A DNA stretch of 64,000 nt. It comes from Branchinecta lynchi (Eukaryota > Arthropoda > Branchiopoda > Anostraca > Branchinectidae). The stretch's first letter is position 1. The number at the start of each line of letters is the position of its first letter. Of this stretch, positions 10,380 to 21,339 are shown piece after piece. The notes below the pieces were generated by a model that ran no database searches, had not been told where the DNA came from, and saw nothing but the letters and a program-made list of their open reading frames with translations. The stretch spans positions 14,472,938 through 14,536,937 of the forward strand of contig JAKZAP010000014.1 of assembly GCA_023053575.1 (NCBI GenBank), written 5' to 3'. The position numbers and the translations under genes are program-made.

Positions 10380-11434
10380 TTGGTAGCTTGTAGACTAGCA
10401 CTATGGCAACATAGAGCTAACGTATCCAAAGTTGGAGAGATGCGGGAATATAGAATGTTAATGGCATAGCGTTAGCGCTCATAAGGGTCGGAAATTGTAA
10501 TAGCCAGAGAAAACGGACAGACGGATGTTCCGCTACATAATAGTATTACAGATTCTTGATAATAGTGCCGCGGCAACAGCGCATGAGCTTGCCTTAGAGT
10601 AACCAACGCTATGCGCCAAACGTCTGCATTAGTAGGAAGACAAGGTATGTTTAACAAGCAATCACAGCGGACAGCCATTTATCTCAGCTCATTTATAATC
10701 TTTTCGATTAATTCTAGTCGCAGACATAGGTAACTCTGGTCAGACTGAATAATCAGTTCCTTGTTTTAAGGTGTCCCAAGAATTATTATCTCTGCTGGCG
10801 TTTTTACAACAGTGGAAAGCCGCTGGCGTGAGACTTTTCGATAACTGGAAGTGCAGAGGAGGGAGGAAGATTCGACCTCACCTCTCAATCTTTAGGAACC
10901 CTAGACGTGAGTATACGACTCTAAAGGAGTTATCAAACAGCAAGCAGCCGAGTCAAGCAGCTGACTTCATCGCGATCCCATGAAGTTTCTGAGGATGGAT
11001 TTCCGTTGCGATAAATTAGAAACCAATTAAGTAAGCTGACATTTTGTTGACCTTGTATTTCGGAAGATGATACTGGTTAAGACCGATTAGCAAAATCAGC
11101 AACCGGAATACAAATCTTCTCTCGTGTTGAAAGAAAAGGTAACTCAGTAGTCACAAGTAGCCAGTGACGGTATCTCTTTTCAATTGTCACACATCTTTAT
11201 TCTGCCTCTTCCCCTAAAAGGATCTCTCTGTCTTAATAGACTCAGCTGTTCAGCGACGACAGGTGACACCAAATAGACAGCCTCAGCGCTCTGATATATC
11301 GGAACGTTTTCTGACGGTGCATGAACCATAGACCTCAGTACACTCCGAAGTTTGCTGTTGCTGACATCGAAAACTTGGGCTAGTTGCTAGGCGACAACGT
11401 ATTCTTCTCACTTATTGAAACAAACAGTCAAAAC
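10380..11434. other. no gene recognised
   Basis: Unique-looking sequence without a repeat family that I can match, and without a convincing frame. Confidence 0.45.
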
Positions 11435-11626
11435 CAGTCCCGTATCCAAGAATTTATTTCGGGGGGGGGGGGGGGGCCTTTCGGGGGGGGGGGGGTGCCT
11501 TTCGGGGGGGGGGGGTGCCTGCGGGTCGGACAAAAAAGACAGAGATCAGAGGGAAAAGACTATAAAAATGATTATTTGTGTATGTTTCGAGGGGGGGGGG
11601 CAACCCCCCCCCTGGATACGGCCCTG
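11435..11626 (+). mobile_element. hAT-type MITE with poly-G tracts, copy 1
   Basis: Starts CAGTCCCGTATCC, ends GGATACGGCCCTG. Flanking octamers GTCAAAAC (11427-11434) and GTCAGCAC (11627-11634) match at 6 of 8, consistent with an old 8-base target duplication. It contains several runs of 9-16 G and the family core CCTATAAAAATGATTATTTG-like segment. The glycine-rich frames across it are artefacts of the G-runs. Confidence 0.8.
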
Positions 11627-11934
11627 GTCAGCACTGCTCATATTCCAACCAACCACTCACAAACGACTCAATCTCTACGGTTGGTGATCTAGCTTCGCAG
11701 CTTGAAATTACAAATAGAAGCTCTCGTGAAATAACAAAAAACTTGAAACAAACCCCCCATATTTTACACCCGTAAGATGACACAAACGGTCCGGAGAACG
11801 ACCATGCAAGCTGCGGTCGCTGTCAATAACCAGTGGATTCAATCAGCCCCGGAAGACAGTAGTAATGCAACCTAACGGTAAACCAAAGAACACAAATCCG
11901 GAGGGGCTGCCCACTCTCCATGACTTGGTGTACA

Positions 11935-12150
11935 CCACGTTGCGCCACCCATCCGCCAAGCGCCGCCACTCATCCGCTACGCTCGCCACTCATCCTCCAC
12001 GCTCACCACTCATCCGCCACGCGCACCACTCATCCGCCACCCACCCGCCTCTTGCTCAAAAATATCTATTTTCCACCACCCGCTCGCCTCTTGCTCAAAA
12101 ATAGCTATTTTCGCCACGCGCGCCACCCTTCCGCCACGCGCGCCATCCGG
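11935..12150. repeat. CCACTCATCCGCCACGCG minisatellite
   Basis: Short imperfect units of CCACTCATCCGCCACGCGC alternate with TTGCTCAAAAATATCTATTT. This is a GC-rich island in AT-rich DNA; the open frames in all three phases here arise from the repeat. Confidence 0.7.
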
Positions 12151-12224
12151 TGTACACCGATTTTGAGAGTGGGCAACCCTGGGCAACCCCTCGACAAATC
12201 CCTATCGCGGCCATTCGATCTGGA

Positions 12225-12500
12225 ATTCAGCATGTCTCCTTGCCCTTAAATCAAATGTCACATTACGTCGAAAAAAAAATATTTGTTTCATCCCTCTCCA
12301 CACACCTAAATACAGAGTACGGTGCCCGTCTACAAACCTGACATGTACTATGACCCAACGGTCCTCACACCAAGTTTGAGCAAAATATCTCAACCCGTTC
12401 GAGATTTATTGTGCTAACAGACGGACAGACAGACAATCGGACGTTCACAATTTCGAGATCATACACATATCAAGTCGTTAACGTTTCGGGATCCCCAAAG
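12225..12500 (+). mobile_element. family 1 composite repeat, right-end fragment
   Basis: Contains CAGCATGTCTCCTTGCCC, the CCAAGTTTGAGCAAAATATC block, ACAGACGGACAGACAGACAAT and TTTCGGGATCCCCAAAGAC. It lacks the left end and most of the array. Confidence 0.65.
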
Positions 12501-13449
12501 ACTATCAATAGAAGACGGTGGACTGAACGACCACTGAGCAGTACAACCATCGCACACAACCGCCAATTCAATGCGAGACCAATGCGGACCAATGTACACA
12601 CGGCAGGTGGGAATGATAACAAAAAGCCAGCAGTTCCGGAGAAAAAGAAGGAATAATAAAAGAAGAAGGCAAAACAAGACTTAAGACAGATAGACCGATT
12701 ACTGTGCATCGGTTCTTCTGCTGTTCACCATAACAATATTCTTACACCGAAACCAGTCTTCTGCGCAGAAAGAAAAGTCGATTCCCAATTATAATAATTA
12801 CAATGCTCTGCTTGGCACTGGTTCTACTTTGAATACAAATGCATTATGAATGCCTGGTTTCAGTACACTCCCTTCTCATAACTGGTTACCTTTCCACGCA
12901 TGGCCCTGTCACATATTGAAACATGTTAAGAGTTCTATAGCGAGTTCAATAGTTTGTTTACATAGTAAGTTTTCTTAGTCTTGTGGTAAGTAACTGCCTA
13001 CACAGAAGTTTCATAACAGATTGCGCATAACACTTTCAAGAATAACACCTTTTCACTTAGAAATAAAGTGTTCTTACGACGGGGGGAATTATTTGCATCA
13101 CAACTAACAGGCGTAACTCTTCTTTCGACTCTTTCACAGCCCGCTGTCAGGGTAAAATCACATGATTTTTTTTTTCTTCTCGGTTTTCATCGGTTAAATT
13201 TAAAAATAAGATTTTAAAGAGTTTGATACATATTCGTTTTGAAAACTAGAAGCTTTCTACCCTTTTATTGAACTAGTGTACAGTAAACCCGAGGAACAGG
13301 ACTTCACGGTTGCCCAACAGAATTTAAACTGAACTGGCGCAATACTGACCCAAGTTCGATTTAAAACTCAGAATTTCAGTCTGTTGGTTGTCTCCAGATT
13401 TAATGTCACGTTCCCAAAGGCTTCCGTGTTATCATGCGCGACCGCGTCA
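12501..13449. other. no gene recognised
   Basis: AT-rich, with frames under 85 codons overlapping on both strands around 12459-12709. No feature supported. Confidence 0.45.
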
Positions 13450-13640
13450 AAGAGGGCTACCTATCACGAGACAAGTTTTCACGAGACAAGTCTATAACGA
13501 GGCAAACATTTCTGGACAAATTCTCGCGAGACAAGTCAGTCATTTGGCAATTTATACAAGACAAATTACCAGGAGACAAATTATCACGAGGCAAACCTTG
13601 CTCAAGACAAATTTCCGTGAGACAAACCCGGCATAAAGAC
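13450..13640. repeat. degenerate ACGAGACAAGTTTTC minisatellite
   Basis: About eleven imperfect 15-18-base units (ACGAGACAAGTTTTC, ACGAGACAAGTCTATA, GGAGACAAATTATC). The frames at 13388-13702 on both strands are produced by the repeat. Confidence 0.7.
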
Positions 13641-13734
13641 TTTCCATAAATTGCAGCGAGTGAATTATACTTCCCTGAGCACTGGCTCCACCTCCGGTTC
13701 ATTTAGATAGCCCCTATACTATGGATTCTAGGAC

Positions 13735-13890
13735 AATTGGTCACAGGACAATTCGTCAAAGACAATTTGTCACACGGACAGTTAGTCACAGGGACAATTT
13801 GTCAAATGACAATTGGTCACACGGACTATTCGTCACAGGACAATTCGTCACAAGGGCAAGTCGTCACTAGGACAGTTCGTCATATTTTAG
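13735..13890 (+). repeat. 15-base minisatellite GGACAATTCGTCACA
   Basis: About ten imperfect units of GGACAATTCGTCACA. The same unit in reverse orientation forms the array at 16015-16155, so the two arrays bracket the LINE fragments between them. Confidence 0.75.
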
Positions 13891-14109
13891 AAAATTTGCT
13901 ATTGCAATGGTAGTTAGGATAAAATAAAAAATGCCACCCCTTCACAAGAGGTTGTTTGAATCAATATTTGAATCATTATCTTTAATCCTGGCTCTAATCT
14001 CCAATATTTAATCATCAGTCTTAGTGTTATGTATTACCTGCATAATTAAGTAAGTAAGTAAGTAAGTTATTTATTTATTACCCGCCATTTTGAAAAGGCG
14101 GAGTAAATG

Positions 14110-15185
14110 AAGAAAATAAAGAAAATTAACAAAACACATATCTACACACATATACACACATAAAAAGACACTTAATTTTTAATCTTCGGTCAGGAAGCAG
14201 TGGACGACGTCGTGTGCTGAAGGGGGACTGTTTCATCATTTTTGTCAATATGTGATGAGCGTGCGCACAACTGGCGCTCAAACGAAATCCAAGCTGCATT
14301 GAACCAAAGCTACATTTTTCAACTATTTCTGGAAGAAGGACGTATTCCAGGATTGTGCTTATGGTACAAGAAACTGTAATTGGCCGATAGCTTTTGCAAA
14401 GGTCCGCGTCTTTCCCTCGCTTAATCACCGGTGTTATAGTACCCAAGAGGAAACTATTCGGAACCAAACCCTGGCATAAACAAATTTGAAATAGCAGCTG
14501 AAGGTGTTGTGTTAAAGCTGGACACTCAATTTTGAAAAAAATCGGCACTAAGGCCATCAGAATCTGTAGAACCAGTTCTTCTTAATTTCCGGAAAAGCAA
14601 TTTCGATGGAAGAACAAGTAACGGGAAGAACAGAAGGTTGAAATATTTTCCTTGGTATGTATTTAAGAAGTAAATTTTCAAAGTGCTACTGAATCTGGTT
14701 TTTGCAACCACTGAATAGACCACGGTAGTTGTTGGTCCAGTCAGCCATAGTTAGCGCGGAAGGAGGTACAGCTGAACCTTTATCTGTTCGAAGGACCTTT
14801 TGCCACGCTTTTTTGTCACTGGGAGCATCTAAGCCATTCAAACGAGCATTTTTAACTGAAGATTTGTATTCACGCTTCGTTTTAGCTTTTAGATTAAAGA
14901 CAGTACCATTCCGTGGGCGTCCACAAGCAATCCAAATTTTCGCCAGAATTTTGCCGTGTTTTTTGCCTTCTTATCCTCAGGACTGGCTTTCCAAATATGT
15001 TTCCTTGTACCAACTCGAATTCTCTCAGTCGGTACAGCAATATCGGCTGCCAATTTCAAGCAATGGACAAGCTCGCTATAATAACAATTAATATCAACGG
15101 ACGAAGTAGTAGCTGCTATACCAGTCTGAAGAAGATGAAAAGGAACTTTTAAAAACGAGAGAAGATTAGTTAATGTAGAAATGCA
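14110..15185 (-). mobile_element. LINE fragment: RT N-terminal part
   Basis: Minus-strand frames give, in order, a linker (about 15190-14890, containing SELVHCLKLAADIAVP and WKASPEDKKAK), then DSDGLSADFF near 14530, then LVPNSFLLGTITPVIKRGKD, CKSYRPITVSCTISTILEYV and QLGFRLSASCAHAHHILTKM. This is the fingers part of a non-LTR reverse transcriptase (P..W....V.PI.K..... .YRPISL......K..E). The palm with YxDD is absent, frames are broken, and the copy ends near a TAAG microsatellite (14047-14066). Confidence 0.8.
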
Positions 15186-15690
15186 GAGCACAGCATCTAT
15201 ACAATTCCAATTACATTATGGAACAAGGCATAGTGATGATATAGTAGTGGATTTACGTCACGGTACCCGGTCTTCATTTTCAATGAAACACCTGGGTCCA
15301 TCTGTATGGAATGAACTACCAGTGAGCATTAGGGCGGCGGAAAACGCAGCCTACCTCAGTTTAAAAAGAAAGTAAAAGATTATTTTCTGGGGCATAAATA
15401 TGGAATTTTATTATGGGTGGTCGGGTGGTTAGGGGAGGAAGGGTGGACTAGGGATGTAAGGGTGGGCAGGGAGGTAAGGTGAGGTTGGGAGGGAATAATG
15501 GGGGGAGGGGGAATCGAGTATTGATGAGTGAGAGAGATTGGATTTTTTATTTTTTATTTTTAAATATATAGATAACAATTTATGTGAAAATTCGCGCAAA
15601 CGCAAACCCTCATAGGTTTTTTTCTCCAGCGCGATAGTGTTGTTTTTTATTTATTGATTTGTGAATGTTTAAAATAAAAAACTTGACTTG
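15186..15690 (+). mobile_element. LINE 3' end, opposite orientation to its neighbour
   Basis: The frame reads LHYGTRHSDDIVVDLRHGTR, then HLGPSVWNELPVSIRAAENA, the C-terminal end of an RT-type ORF2. A 3' UTR with G-rich tracts follows and ends in TTTAAAATAAAAAACTTGAC and a CTTGAA repeat. It abuts the minus-strand RT fragment head to head at about 15185, so this is either 5' inversion during target-primed reverse transcription or two separate insertions. Confidence 0.7.
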
Positions 15691-16014
15691 AAACTTGAAC
15701 TTGAACCATATTTGCATTGTGGTATGTAGAGGCAAATATTATTTTCTTCAACCGGAGCAGGGCAAGACAAAAATGAGTATTGAGGGATTTGTTCCTGGGT
15801 TCCCGAACCCACCCAAGAAGTGGAAGTACAAAGACTAACCTGCGACTGAAAACCATATATTGGCCTAGTCAAACTGACGTAGTCGAATATATGCGGGAAA
15901 TTGCTCATAATACATGTTTTAATGTAGTATAAGCTATGCTATTTTAATTCAACCGAGTATTTCTTAATATACAGCTTAAAAACGACATCCAAACTTAAAA
16001 TAAGGCTCTCTGTG

Positions 16015-16155
16015 AAGAAATGTCCGTATGACGAATTGTCGTAATGACGAACTGTCCGCATGACGAACTGTCCTTGTGACGAATTGTCCTTGTGACAAAG
16101 TGTCCTGTGACGATTTGTCCTATGACGAATTGTCCTGTGACAAATTTACCGGACA
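16015..16155 (-). repeat. 15-base minisatellite, reverse orientation
   Basis: Units such as TGACGAATTGTCCTTG repeat about nine times; on the minus strand this is the GGACAATTCGTCACA unit of 13735-13890. Confidence 0.75.
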
Positions 16156-16520
16156 CCTTTTCTAATAGTGGGTGGTATTCAGAAGGGTAATCTTCCCTCA
16201 TTTTCAGAGGTGGTTTCCCTAAGGGCTCCTTTGTCCTTTGCAGAATAATCTCGACGAAAGATTTCGTTTTCCTTTTGCGTCTGCGTGGTGGTGGGAAGGT
16301 TCATGCGGTTCTGTCGCACGTCGGAACAGCAAAGAAAAAGTCGTGTCGCATAAGACGCAGCAGTGTGAACCAAGGGTTACGCTTTCAAAATAAACCATTT
16401 TTTCTTCTTTTCTTTCCTCCCAAAATACACATAAGTTTTTTGGGCCAGTTGAAATTTCTCCACAGGTCCGACACTGTGACACAACGCATTGTTTTTCGTT
16501 GCTTATCGCACGATTGTGTC

Positions 16521-16671
16521 CAAGGGGGTTGACCCCCCCCCCCCCCAAAAAAAAAAAAACATAAAAAATAATCATTTGTATAGGCTTTCCCCTATGATCT
16601 ATGTGTTTTTTTTTATTTTTTGTCCAACCAGCAGGCCCCCCCCCCCCAAATAAATTCCTGGATACTGGCCA
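16521..16671 (-). mobile_element. hAT-type MITE, copy 2
   Basis: Minus copy. A perfect 8-base duplication ATTGTGTC flanks it (16513-16520 and 16672-16679). It contains C14, A12 and C10 tracts. The outermost inverted repeat on the left has lost the GTATCC part. Confidence 0.8.
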
Positions 16672-16679
16672 ATTGTGTC

Positions 16680-17214
16680 GTATGTCGCATAACACAAAAT
16701 TTGCCCGGAACCGCAGCAGTGTGACCCAGTGCATAGGCGGTCTTGCAACTTAAAAAAAACGCAACGCTATCAACATCATCGGAGTGGACCAGGGGTCAGC
16801 CATTCATAACCCACGACACAGCAAATATTGGCGGATAACCCTATCCCTCTACGAGAAGCAATTAATTACCTGTCGGTTCCTTTCATCCGTTATCCGGGAG
16901 ATCTGTATTTTCTTCCGTCCCATTCTCGAGCTTCTATTATTCCAGAGTTCTCAGTCACAGTTTACGGCGACAACATTCGAGTCTGGAAAAAAGGGGTTAC
17001 GTCAGGTCAGGAATAATAGTGCAAGGAAAGAGATAAGCACAGAAAAAATATATTTAATAGCCAGCTGGCCGTACAAAATACATGATGGTTACAACACTCT
17101 TTACATCGCTCAATACTTATCGTTATTCAAAGGACACATGAATGAAGAGTACCAAGTATCATCCCTATCTGTATGACTTCTGTTAACATTGCCTGCAGAA
17201 AACCGAATCCAAAC
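16680..17214. other. no gene recognised
   Basis: A 130-codon plus frame (16784-17176) overlaps other frames and shows no domain; I do not accept it. Confidence 0.45.
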
Positions 17215-17525
17215 ACGAGTTAGTGTTTCCAAGCTATGATTTTTGCTTCATTTTGCATCTGTCCTCATTTTAGTACCGAACAATTTTAGAAATGAACAAA
17301 TGTCTCCAATCAACCCTTCTTCTGGAAAATGTTTTGTCCAGTTCAGCCCAAACGTATATCTAGATGAAATTCAAATACGATCCTGCCAGCGCTGTAAAAG
17401 ATTTGAATGAATTGCGAACATCCCTACTTTGAAAACGTCACGCTCAGGAGAAGACCCGTGGCCATGTCTGTAAATGTATTCTCCATGATGTGTTCAAGTA
17501 TGGTCTCATTGTTCAGGTGTCCTTT
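17215..17525 (-). repeat. dispersed repeat family Q, copy 1
   Basis: Minus-strand copy of the repeat also at 20860-21135 and 61525-61890: CTCCATGATGTGTTCAAGTA, CTCAGGAGAAGA and CCAATCAACCCTTCTTCTGG. This copy has deletions that break the reading frame shared by the other two. Confidence 0.65.
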
Positions 17526-18574
17526 AAGTACTCTTTAAAAATTTGTTCAAATTAGATAAAATACAGATCAGCTTAAAATGCGAGAAGAATGTGACGGGAG
17601 TGATTTAGAAAAACAGAAATGGATCCCATTCTCTCTTGCACACCCCTAAGAAAATTGCCACCTACTTGATCTGCTTTAGCTAGTCAAGATAATATGCTGC
17701 GGAATATCCTTACGCAGCTTATTACACAGATTCAAACAATGCTATACGATAGGAGTGCTGGTAGACTGATAATTCCAATTTTCCGCACTCCGGTCGGAAA
17801 CGTACGTGTGAACAAGACAAAACCAAATATTTCAATGCCTACAGAGTTAAGGTGGTCATCTCTCTTGCCAAAAGTGTGGATAGGTGCGACAAGAAGTTTG
17901 ATAACACTTCGGCTATCCTTTTGTTAAATGCTGCTAAAATTATGTTATCTTTCGGAAGAAGTAACGCATAAAATAGGTTTAAGTGCTGTTTACCGAAAAT
18001 ATAAAATACAAAGGGTCGTAACATTTTGTGCATTTTCTGACTTTGTGCTCATTTTTGTAACATTTACCCCAAGGATGCAGAACTTCATGTTACTCTTGAC
18101 AGCGACTAGATTATTGTATTAATGTTAGCAAACAGTTAAGGCTGAGAGAAAGATCGCGTGTGCGATAGGCTATACCGTATCTGGGATCAACAATTTGTCT
18201 AGAAATGTCGCACAAGGATCACTTCCTCTAGGTCTTTCACTTTGTACAATTTTGGAATTTGTACATTCTTTTGTAGTAAAATCTCCAACGCTTGCAGTGT
18301 ATGCAAACTTACGGCTCGACGACAAAAAAAACGGATGGGGTGGGGGGGGGGGGGTCAGGAGTTGGAAAATATACGAGTTAGTTCAGGTTTCTGATAAGTA
18401 CAGAAAAGATCCCAGTTCTTTTACGAAAGTAAAAGAACAGTTCTTCCCCTGTTCGTGTCACTTAATTTTGGCACGAGCTGGAAGATGAAGGGGTTTGTTA
18501 TGGATTCTGATAAGCACATAACAGATCCCAGTTCATTTACGAAAACAAACAACCTGGGAAATGAACAAAACAAT
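17526..18574. other. no gene; short direct duplication near 18.4-18.55 kb
   Basis: Two copies of a segment containing GATCCCAGTTC(T/A)TTTACGAAA lie near 18408 and 18526, followed by similar sequence. A G12 run lies at 18342-18353. No coding signal. Confidence 0.5.
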
Positions 18575-19345
18575 TCCGGACCCCCTCCAACTCCCCCAAC
18601 AGTGCCCAAATCCAGTCCGGTTATAATCCAGGACTTGTGCTTGTCCTTCCCGAGTTTCATCCCGATCCCTCCACTCTAAGCGTTTCCCAAAATTTCCGGT
18701 CCCCCCCGCCAACTCCTCCCAAAGTCACCGGATCCAGTCCGGAACTGAACTGGGTCGCCTGAGACAAGAGGTTTCTCCAAATCAAGTTTCATCAAGATCC
18801 GATCACCCGTTCGAAAGTAACAGATACTTCAAGTTTCTGGATTCCCGTCCCACCAATCCCCCCCCCCCTCTAGACGGTCGGATCGGGGAAGTGATTTTTT
18901 CAAGAGTTGCGTTTTCAGGCTCGTGATTCTGAACCCGTGTTCGTCACAAGAAATTTTTAGAGAGCGCATCCAGTGAGCATCCTAACACGGGTTCCGTGTT
19001 CTGTGGCTTCAAGCGTTTTTAGTTCTCGTGTTTCTTTCGAGTTCAACACCGAATCCAAACACAAACGGACTCGGTTGAGTATCAAATCCTGTGCAGGGTT
19101 CTATTATGCAAAATACGGGCGCTGAAAACGGGTGACAGCGTAACGTGTTAGGATTCGAGTTCAACACGCTAATTGCTGAAAACACAACTAAGTTAGACTG
19201 GTCGGGTCCGTGATATGTGTAACAAGTTTCATCGTGCTAGCTTATGTGAAAGTGTCCGAACTAGCAAAACTCGGACCGACAGACGGACAGAAATTGCGAT
19301 CGCTACACGGATTCACCCTTTATGAGCTGGCCATAAAGCGACATA
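18575..19345 (+). mobile_element. family 2 composite repeat, copy 1
   Basis: Contains the unit motifs CCACTCTAAGCGTTTCCCAA, CACCGGATCCAGTCCGGA, AAGATCCGATCACCCGTTCG and GGTCGGATCGGGGAAGTGA, and the right end CTTATGTGAAAGTGTCCG then ACCGACAGACGGACAGAAAT and TGCGATCGCTAC. An unrelated segment of about 290 bases (18900-19190, repeated ACACG/AACACGGGTTC motifs) interrupts it. Confidence 0.7.
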
Positions 19346-20129
19346 CCTTCTGTTCACTTCACAAAAGAGGAAACAATGCTGGAATAATCCCTTATCCGAA
19401 TCAATGAATCACTTAAAAAGTTTCAACTCGTCACTGACAAATATAGCAATACTTCCGCCAAGACAAAAAAAAAATATAAACATCACATCTCTACAACAGT
19501 GAAAAACAAGTGACAAGCCCAGACCAAGTCCGTAAAAAACTACAGGCGCACTTGCCAGAAGGCTAACGATGAGTAAAGCCACCGTATCAATTAAAATACG
19601 ATAATGCCCACTAAGATAAGACCGTAGAGCTTTACCCACTTAGTCGAAGAGTTGGTCAACCAAGTACTACACTGTCGGCAGTTTCATAAAAAAATAACAC
19701 AAGGATGTGCAGTTTCAAAAGAAAACGCTTGGGATTTTGCAAAACGTTATGCAAACGTTATGCATAACAAGCGTTTTTCCAGGAAGATACGAAAAACCGT
19801 CGAAAAATTATCTGCTGACTTTTCCAATATTATGACGACAAACAAAAAAGCCAGCAGATGATTTTCCGATAGTGTTTCGGCTTCTCTTGTCTGCATAACG
19901 TTTCAATGCAAAAGTAACAGCATAAAGATAACAGCTAACATCCTAAGTGTTATCTATTGAAATTGGGCATCCTGGTGTTATATGTGATGAGATTGACGGT
20001 GGATAATAATAATAATCCTTATTCATTTCCCTTTATCACAATGCAATAACATGGGTATCGTCAAACATGTATCGAGGTACCACGATATGCTGTACTACTA
20101 CTATCATTATCCAGTATTTTTGTTTCAGA
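19346..20129. other. no gene recognised
   Basis: AT-rich, with an AAT microsatellite at about 20004-20014 (ATAATAATAAT). No supported feature. Confidence 0.45.
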
Positions 20130-20660
20130 CGCCAAAGAGACTTGGAGTGAAATAATTATTTTTAAAGCAGGAATAAGTAAGAAAGAAAGAAAGTAGCCTA
20201 CATTACTGTAAGGAGGGTTGATAGTTTATCCCTTGGGGTAAGTCGAAAATATATTGGTAAAGCAAAAGAGAGAATTCGTCCTTACTTTTGTTCTATGTGC
20301 GGTGATGAGGATGAAAGTATAGTTCATTTTGTGTGTGAGGGTGTGGAATTGATTGAATTGAGAAAGAAGTTTTTTATAATATAATAATTAATATATTATA
20401 TAAATGTAATAATATAATGAAGAATGGATGGTAAGGATGAATGTTTTCTTACTGTGAAAAACTTGGGGCGTTACTTGAGGCCTGCGACAGAGCACATAAC
20501 GAGATTTTTAGAATAGGAGCAGTGATTGTAACTTCTGTAAGTTAGTGTACTTGTAAAAAAAAATTGCCATGGGCCTCGTTGATCATATATTTTATTCTAT
20601 CACATCAATTTAGTCCCAAAAAGCCCGTGGGGCCATGGTGAAAAAAAAAATAATGATAAC
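20130..20660 (+). mobile_element. LINE 3' end with zinc-finger-like C-terminus, copy 1
   Basis: The frame reads SLGVSRKYIGKAKERIRPYF followed by CSMCGDEDESIVHFVCE, a CxxC...H...C arrangement common at the C-terminus of several LINE ORF2 proteins. A stop-containing tail and a 3' UTR with TTGCCATGGGCC and an A-rich end follow. It is the same family as 31935-32400 (shared CCAAAGAGA(C/T)TTGG start). AT-rich insertions after the cysteine motif break it. Confidence 0.75.
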
Positions 20661-20859
20661 ATTAAAAAAACAATAAAAACACCAAAAGGAATAGCGCCTT
20701 CGAATTATACTCGCGCGTTCAATAGTGACTCTGACGCCACCTAGGGATCAATTCACTTAGACGCCGCCTCGAGATTTCTGCGTCACAGAACGCATTTTAC
20801 AATATACATTACAAGTTAAAAGCGTTTCTTAGCACGAGTCGAGATTCGAGACACGAGTC

Positions 20860-21135
20860 GAACAAATGTCTCCAATCAACCCTTCTTCTGGAATATTTTT
20901 TAACCAGTTAAGCCCAAACGTATATTTAGAAGAAATTACAATACGATCCGGCGAGCGATGTGGAAAATTTGAATGAGTTGCGCTTTTTGTCTTGGAGTCT
21001 GCATGTGCAAACCTCCAGAAACGAACATCCCTATTTTGAAACCTCACGCTCAGGAGAAGAATGCTCTCCGTGGCCACGCCTGTAAATGCATTCTCCATGG
21101 TGTGTCCAAGTATGGTTTCATTGTTCATGTGTCCT
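20860..21135 (-). repeat. dispersed repeat family Q, copy 2
   Basis: The minus strand has an intact 99-codon frame (20829-21128). Its peptide closely matches the frame in the plus copy at 61525-61800 (NNETIL.HTMENAFTG, TESILLLSV, FQNRDVRFW, FAHADSKTKSA). No known domain. The frame may be a piece of a transposon protein or chance openness of a young repeat. Confidence 0.65.
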
Positions 21136-21238
21136 TAACACAAAACAAAAACCCTAATCGATGACAGAAATGCCCGACTGTAGTCCCTGCATCTTATCTG
21201 AACACTCAGTTCAGATTTTTTCGCAGTTCTTTTTATTA

Positions 21239-21337
21239 AACAAATACACCGATTATGATGCATTATGTTATCTGAACTGAATGTTATCTGAACAATCAGT
21301 TCAGATAACACAATGCCTCATATTCGATGTATTTGTT
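21239..21337. repeat. 42-base-arm hairpin
   Basis: Arms 21239-21280 and 21296-21337 match as reverse complements at 38 of 42 positions, with a 15-base loop. TTATCTGAACTGA occurs in the arms and as part of a third partial copy near 21195. Small fold-back element or MITE. Confidence 0.8.
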
Positions 21338-21339
21338 CA

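Noticed and set aside
9874..10401. 175-codon minus-strand open frame
   Set aside because: It coincides with an inverted-repeat MITE made of GATACC-type repeats; no domain.
11384..11692. Glycine-rich open frames in two phases
   Set aside because: Encoded by poly-G runs of a MITE.
13388..13702. Frames with repeated RQ/DK or LSREN peptides
   Set aside because: Translation of a 15-18-base minisatellite in several phases.
13450..13890. CRISPR-like array
   Set aside because: Units are contiguous and imperfect, with no unique spacers between constant repeats, in eukaryotic DNA.
16219..16734. 171-codon minus-strand open frame
   Set aside because: Spans a hAT-type MITE with poly-C and poly-A tracts; the frame is produced by low-complexity sequence.
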